This document shows positions 60,316-64,000 of a DNA stretch of 64,000 bases, in pieces. The translations under genes were made by a program, and so were the position numbers. The stretch comes from Neoroseomonas soli. GTDB lineage: Bacteria > Pseudomonadota > Alphaproteobacteria > Acetobacterales > Acetobacteraceae. The DNA lies in contig NZ_JAAEDM010000010.1 in assembly GCF_018129065.1 (NCBI RefSeq), positions 1 through 64,000 on the forward strand, written 5' to 3'. The notes under the pieces are model-generated. The model was given only the letters and a program-made list of their open reading frames with translations. It ran no database searches and was not told the DNA's origin. Within the stretch, counting starts at the first letter, position 1, and every line of letters starts with the position of its first letter.

Positions 60316-61272
60316 ATGCCCCGTGCCATCGGCGCCAATTGCCGTCTGCTCATGATCCCCGAGGCGACCTACGGCACCGCGCCCGCGGGCGACTGGCTGC
60401 GCATGCCGTTCCTCTCCTGCGACCTCGGCGCCGAGCAGCCGCTGCTCGATGCCGATGTCATCGGCGTCGGCAGCAGTCGCGATCCGGCCGCGCCCTTCCT
60501 CGACACCGTCACCGTGCAGGGCCAGGCGGTGGTGCCGGTGGACCTCAACAACATCGGCCACTGGCTGCGCCTGTTGCTCGGCCCGCCGACCACCACCGGC
60601 ACCAGCCCGAACTTCATCCACAGCTTCGGCTCGGGCGCGGCGGCGCTGCCGTCGAACAGTATCGAGATCGGCTACCCCGACGTCCCGAACTACGATCTCT
60701 GCACCGGCGTGCGGGCCGACACGCTGGAGATCGACTTCTCGCCGACCGGCCCCGCCACGGCGACCTTCGGGCTGATGGGGCAGGGCTCGACGCGCGGCGC
60801 ATCGAGCTCGGGCGGCACGCCGACCAGCGCCGCCTACAACGCCTTCAACAAGGCGCAGGGGGCGATCAGCCGGAATGGCTCGGCACTCGCCCAGGTGACC
60901 GGGGCACGCATGACCTACGCCAACGGCATGGAGATGGTGCGCACCATCCGCGCCGATCGGAAGGTGGAGGGCGTGGATCCCGGCATCGCGCGCGCCACTG
61001 GCCAGATCACCGCGCGCTTCGCGGACACCACGCTGCTGACGCAGGCGCAGAACAACGCGTCGGCGGAGTTCGCCTTCAGCTACACGATCGATGCGAACCG
61101 CAGCCTCACGTTCACTCTGCATGAGGTCTACCTGGCGCTGGCCAAGACACCGGTTGAAGGGCCGGGCGGCGTCGAGGCGAGCTTCGACATCCGGGCAGCC
61201 TACAACGCCGCGGCGACGCGGATGATGACCGCGGTGCTGCAGAACCAGCAGGCGGGGACGGCGTACGCGTGA
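60316..61272 (+). CDS. Phage tail tube protein
   Basis: 318 residues. CRLLMIPEATYGTAPAGDWLRMPF starts the usual tail-tube domain; VTVQGQAVVPVDLNNIGHWLRLLLG and FSPTGPATATFGLMGQGSTR follow, with an Ig-like end (SFDIRAAYNAAATRMMTAVL). It forms the hexameric tube of a siphovirus tail. GGAGACC precedes ATG 60316. After it the tail operon is interrupted by a reverse-strand insertion. Confidence 0.82.
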   Translation: MPRAIGANCRLLMIPEATYGTAPAGDWLRMPFLSCDLGAEQPLLDADVIGVGSSRDPAAPFLDTVTVQGQAVVPVDLNNIGHWLRLLLGPPTTTGTSPNFIHSFGSGAAALPSNSIEIGYPDVPNYDLCTGVRADTLEIDFSPTGPATATFGLMGQGSTRGASSSGGTPTSAAYNAFNKAQGAISRNGSALAQVTGARMTYANGMEMVRTIRADRKVEGVDPGIARATGQITARFADTTLLTQAQNNASAEFAFSYTIDANRSLTFTLHEVYLALAKTPVEGPGGVEASFDIRAAYNAAATRMMTAVLQNQQAGTAYA

Positions 61273-61303
61273 GGTCTATCGCGATTCTTGAGGATGACGC
61301 TCG

Positions 61304-61867
61304 CTAAAGCAGGCGCGGCCCATTGGAATCCATCGTCCAGATTGGTTTATCAGGGAAGGCCGTGCGCACCTCGGCGAGGCAGATGCGCTTTGGGGCGATG
61401 ATTGTTTCTGTTCCCCAGGGCAATTCGCATTGGGCCTTGTGCCGGACCTCGATGTTTGCCGGATCTTCTATGAACAATCCTACCGGCTTGGCACCACGCA
61501 CCCGCCATTCGTTATACGACCCCGGCGCGACCCGATTGAGCGACGCATCGAACGATGCGGCCGACAACAGTTCACCTAGTGAGTGATTGTTGCTCCCTTC
61601 GGCGTATGCGCCGGCATCGTCGTGATAGACGCGCAGCACGTCCTCGGCGGTCCTGGGTTCAAGCACCACTCCGACCGATCCTACTACCTTCATTCGATGC
61701 CCCGGGGTTAGCACTGAGCAGGAAAGCGGCCACGCTTCCTGCTCAGCGAACACTTGCCGGAGATCGGTTGGATAGACCAGCTCACCGCGCATGGCCGCGT
61801 GATGCGAAAAGTGCACGATCAGCGCCTGCCGCGCCTTGAGTCGTGCGCGGAGTTCATCGTAGGTCAT
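61304..61867 (-). CDS. Unknown protein paired with the HNH nuclease gene, prophage cargo
   Basis: 187 residues of no family I recognise. The start MTYDELRARLKARQALIVHFSHHAAM has a His pair; LGELLSAASFDASLNRVAPGSYNEWRVRG and EVRHKAQCELPWGTETIIA follow. It lies 48 bases after the HNH gene on the same strand and is probably co-expressed with it. Codon use is less GC-rich than in the tail genes. It could be an effector or an immunity partner of the nuclease; the sequence does not tell. Confidence 0.6.
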   Translation of the reverse strand: MTYDELRARLKARQALIVHFSHHAAMRGELVYPTDLRQVFAEQEAWPLSCSVLTPGHRMKVVGSVGVVLEPRTAEDVLRVYHDDAGAYAEGSNNHSLGELLSAASFDASLNRVAPGSYNEWRVRGAKPVGLFIEDPANIEVRHKAQCELPWGTETIIAPKRICLAEVRTAFPDKPIWTMDSNGPRLL

Positions 61868-61915
61868 GGCGCCCAGTCCCCGTGCGCATCGCCGCGTAGA
61901 TCGTCGAGCCCGGGT

Positions 61916-63550
61916 TCAGCCTGCATGTCCGAGGCTTGTCTCGACGGACGCACGCCGCGCCGCGGCAACGATGCGACCTGCGAAACAGACAGGCAGCGTC
62001 ACAAGTTGGTCCTGCGCGGCGGCCACGTCAGCAGAAGCCAGCGCGCCGGTGATCCGGACGCGATGCTGTTGACCCTCGGGCACCAGCACCAGACGCCCGG
62101 CGTCGAATAGTACGTGCATGTGAATCGTCAGCAGCAGCCCGTTATCTGGGGAGTTGTCGTCAAATCCATCCAGGGAGGTCATGATGTGCGCGGCGTTCAG
62201 CAGAAGTGGATCGTCGCAGCCGGTGATCGCGCAGCGTCGACCGAACAAAAGCATCACCTGTCGTCGGAATTGCCCCTGACCAGGACGCAGCATCGTCGAC
62301 CCCTGTACACGGGCCAGTGGCGGTCGAGCCATCGGCGCTTCGATCTGGGGCGGTGCGGGGACGTCATCAGGGTCACGTGGAACTGGGAGTAGGCCGTGGG
62401 CGGAAGTCCACTGCCGATAGTTCTCGGCCATTGGGTTCGACGGGATCAGCGTTGCAATGGCGTGCAGCGGCACAGATTCGATGTGGAAGGTCGCGCCTGT
62501 GAGATCGGGGCGCCACATCGTGCGGGCAATCTTGCCGCTGTCCTCGCTGATACGGACACCTTTAAAGACCCGGGATGTGTAGTCATCAATCACGCTCGGA
62601 GCGAACGCGTGATCCGGAATGACGAATGGATCGCGACGAGGATCGTTCGGGAACCAGTCAACGATGTCGCGATGTTCCATCGGCCCCGTGGGCGTCGCGA
62701 CGAATGCGATCTCCGCAACATTCGAGGCGATCTTGATGGCGTGAATGAGGTGCGTCTTGCGGACATAGACGCGCGCAAGATCATGGGAACTGGCAAACTC
62801 CAGCAGATGCTGCGACTGAGGGTCGTCCAGCGGTGCGCGGGCAGCCGCGATGATCCGCTGCTGATGCTCCCCCTGACGGACATGGACGCAGAGCCCCCAC
62901 GTCGTTGGATCGAAGCCCAAGGCACGAATTGAGTCGCCCAATGGATTCTGGAAGTCGATGTAGACGCGGTCGTCTTCGACGCGTGGTGAGAAGGTGGCCG
63001 AGACGGGGATGATGTCGTCGCCGCCGTCTTGGCGGCTTGCGGGTGAAGTCGCCTGCGTCGGAAGAAAACGCCTATAGTCGTCGAAGTCTGGTGTGTCTTG
63101 CGCGTCCTGCCACTGCGCGTCGGTGATGGACGTGGCAATCCTGCGCCAGTCAGCAAAGGCGCGTACCTTCGTCATGGCAAAGGCGACCGCGTAAGGTGGC
63201 AGATCGACGCGGGAATCGGTTGCGCGGACTACCTCGTCGATCATTCGCGCCCGATCACCCGGCTCGCGAACGAGCCAGGGAATGAGCACCGGGCCCAAGC
63301 CGATACTAGGTTGGCCAGTGGCTTCGTTCACAACAATCACACTCAGCGGCGGGACGTTAATTCCCTGCTGCTGACCGACTTCCCATAGCAGATGACCAAG
63401 GATGCCGATTTGCCTGCCAACTCCCAGAGAATGTAGCGCCAAGCCGTACTGACGACGCAGTCGATTAGCGACGTCGCCATAAGTGATCTCACGCCGCTGC
63501 TCCAACGACGTGATGAGGATGTCGAACAATGGCTTGGTGAAGTTGGTCAT
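61916..63550 (-). CDS. HNH endonuclease with long N-terminal region, prophage cargo
   Basis: 544 residues. The C-terminal HNH domain has CAITGC (Cys440, Cys445), then NAAHI (His456), DNGLLLTIHMHVLFDAG (Asn and His of the metal site). This matches the HNH_2 restriction-type domain. The N-terminal 430 residues are unknown: ITYGDVANRLRRQYG starts a helical part, RVYIDFQNPLGDSIRALGFD and FHIESVPLHAIATLIPS are beta-rich. ATG 63550 was chosen as the first good start; longer frames add unlike sequence. It is likely an anti-phage or superinfection-exclusion nuclease (inference). Confidence 0.78.
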   Translation of the reverse strand: MTNFTKPLFDILITSLEQRREITYGDVANRLRRQYGLALHSLGVGRQIGILGHLLWEVGQQQGINVPPLSVIVVNEATGQPSIGLGPVLIPWLVREPGDRARMIDEVVRATDSRVDLPPYAVAFAMTKVRAFADWRRIATSITDAQWQDAQDTPDFDDYRRFLPTQATSPASRQDGGDDIIPVSATFSPRVEDDRVYIDFQNPLGDSIRALGFDPTTWGLCVHVRQGEHQQRIIAAARAPLDDPQSQHLLEFASSHDLARVYVRKTHLIHAIKIASNVAEIAFVATPTGPMEHRDIVDWFPNDPRRDPFVIPDHAFAPSVIDDYTSRVFKGVRISEDSGKIARTMWRPDLTGATFHIESVPLHAIATLIPSNPMAENYRQWTSAHGLLPVPRDPDDVPAPPQIEAPMARPPLARVQGSTMLRPGQGQFRRQVMLLFGRRCAITGCDDPLLLNAAHIMTSLDGFDDNSPDNGLLLTIHMHVLFDAGRLVLVPEGQQHRVRITGALASADVAAAQDQLVTLPVCFAGRIVAAARRASVETSLGHAG

Positions 63551-63778
63551 GGTGAATATTGGCCCGCGACCCAAAGCGATCGCAACTATCGGACTGCCTG
63601 GAACGGGCCGCCGCAGGCCACTTCGCTGCGGCCAGCGGAAAGTCGATCGACTGGCGCGACGACAAGAGGGGGTGGCGGTGTGGGCTAGCGACAGTCGGAT
63701 GCCCTCAATCTCGCTCACTGCGCTCACCCCGCGCTGACGCGCATTGCTCTGCTTCCTTCCTTCCACATGGAGACGTCC
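63551..63778. other. Gene-free gap before the tail chaperone gene
   Basis: 228 bases between the divergent HNH gene and the tail gene. It should hold the promoter of the cargo pair. It is less GC-rich next to the HNH start. No repeat or terminator stands out. Confidence 0.4.
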
Positions 63779-64000
63779 ATGCTCACCCTCGACCTCCCGG
63801 CCGAGCCGTATTGGCTCGACCTGCCGCGCGGCGTCCGCGTGGAAATCCGACCCGTGACCACCGCCGTCATGGCCGCCGCGCAGGCCGCCGCGGCCCGCCG
63901 TCTCGCCGCGATACGCCTCGCCGATCCGGATCTCGATCCCGACATGTCGCGCGGCCTCTCCTTCGCCTTCCTGGTCAAGGCGCTCGCGCGGCACGCCGTC
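63779..64000 (+). CDS. Phage tail assembly chaperone-like protein (runs off right edge)
   Basis: The first 74 residues are visible: LTLDLPAEPYWLDLPRGVRVEIRPVTTAVMAAAQAAAAR, then a helical part with DPDLDPDMSRGLSFAFLVKALAR. This is the usual start of the tail assembly chaperone encoded between tail tube and tape measure genes. GGAG 6 bases before ATG 63779 decides the start over ATG 63767. It shows that the tail operon resumes after the cargo insertion. Confidence 0.7.
   Translation, partial: MLTLDLPAEPYWLDLPRGVRVEIRPVTTAVMAAAQAAAARRLAAIRLADPDLDPDMSRGLSFAFLVKALARHAV

Noticed and set aside
51158-61272. Gene transfer agent cluster instead of prophage
   Set aside because: GpA-type terminase, replication genes, integrase and lysis genes are those of a complete temperate phage, unlike the Rhodobacter GTA layout.

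Overview
The window comes from the chromosome of a GC-rich alphaproteobacterium, most like the Acetobacteraceae (Roseomonas and relatives). Three things point there: very high GC with C/G-ending codons; the conserved gene order rplU-rpmA-obgE-proB ... proA-nadD-rsfS-rlmH ... gpmI-envC, all on the minus strand; and operators of the alphaproteobacterial LexA form GTTC-N7-GTTC. The genus is an inference.

Region 1 (1-12970, minus strand) is core genome. It holds ribosomal proteins L21 and L27, the ribosome-assembly GTPase Obg, proline biosynthesis (proB, proA), NAD synthesis (nadD), ribosome silencing (rsfS), 23S rRNA methylation (rlmH), an NnrU-like membrane protein, phosphoglycerate mutase (gpmI) and the start of an EnvC-like hydrolase activator. 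Genes overlap by 1-4 bases in several places. Accessory genes sit inside this block: a Bug-type solute-binding protein, a small exported repeat protein, and two exported hydratase-fold paralogues, one without its acidic residues. RsfS carries eleven 22-residue Ala/Lys/Pro repeats.

Region 2 (13194-27415) starts at a tRNA-Ser(CGA) gene and carries a defence island. Six plus-strand genes are tightly coupled: an SNF2-type helicase ending in a DUF3883 nuclease-like domain; an unrecognised 571-residue protein; a small helical protein with a HEPN-like motif; a DUF1156 adenine methyltransferase; a stand-alone GIY-YIG protein; and a DUF499 ATPase with a HEPN-like N-terminus. A convergent DUF3644 gene closes the island. 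The content is related to DISARM-like and COG1743/COG1483 defence cassettes, but this combination is not one I can name. It is the best candidate for an under-described system here.

Region 3 (27519-64000) is a siphovirus-type prophage that runs off the right edge. In order: an integration module (large serine recombinase, DUF2924, ParB/HTH-like protein); an immunity region with ImmA/IrrE and XRE genes, a divergent sigma-like gene, SOS-type boxes and repeated operators; a replication and recombination block (Sak4-like ATPase, helicase, Cas4-like nuclease, RepA-like helicase with an iteron-like array, RuvC-like resolvase); two ParB-fused DNA methyltransferases; terminase, portal and a fused protease-capsid; lysis genes (M15 endolysin, overlapping spanins, holin); and tail genes. 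Cargo genes interrupt the structural region: a TPR protein, a reverse-strand phasin-like protein, an endonuclease/exonuclease/phosphatase gene bounded by hairpins, and a reverse-strand pair of an HNH nuclease and an unknown partner inside the tail module.
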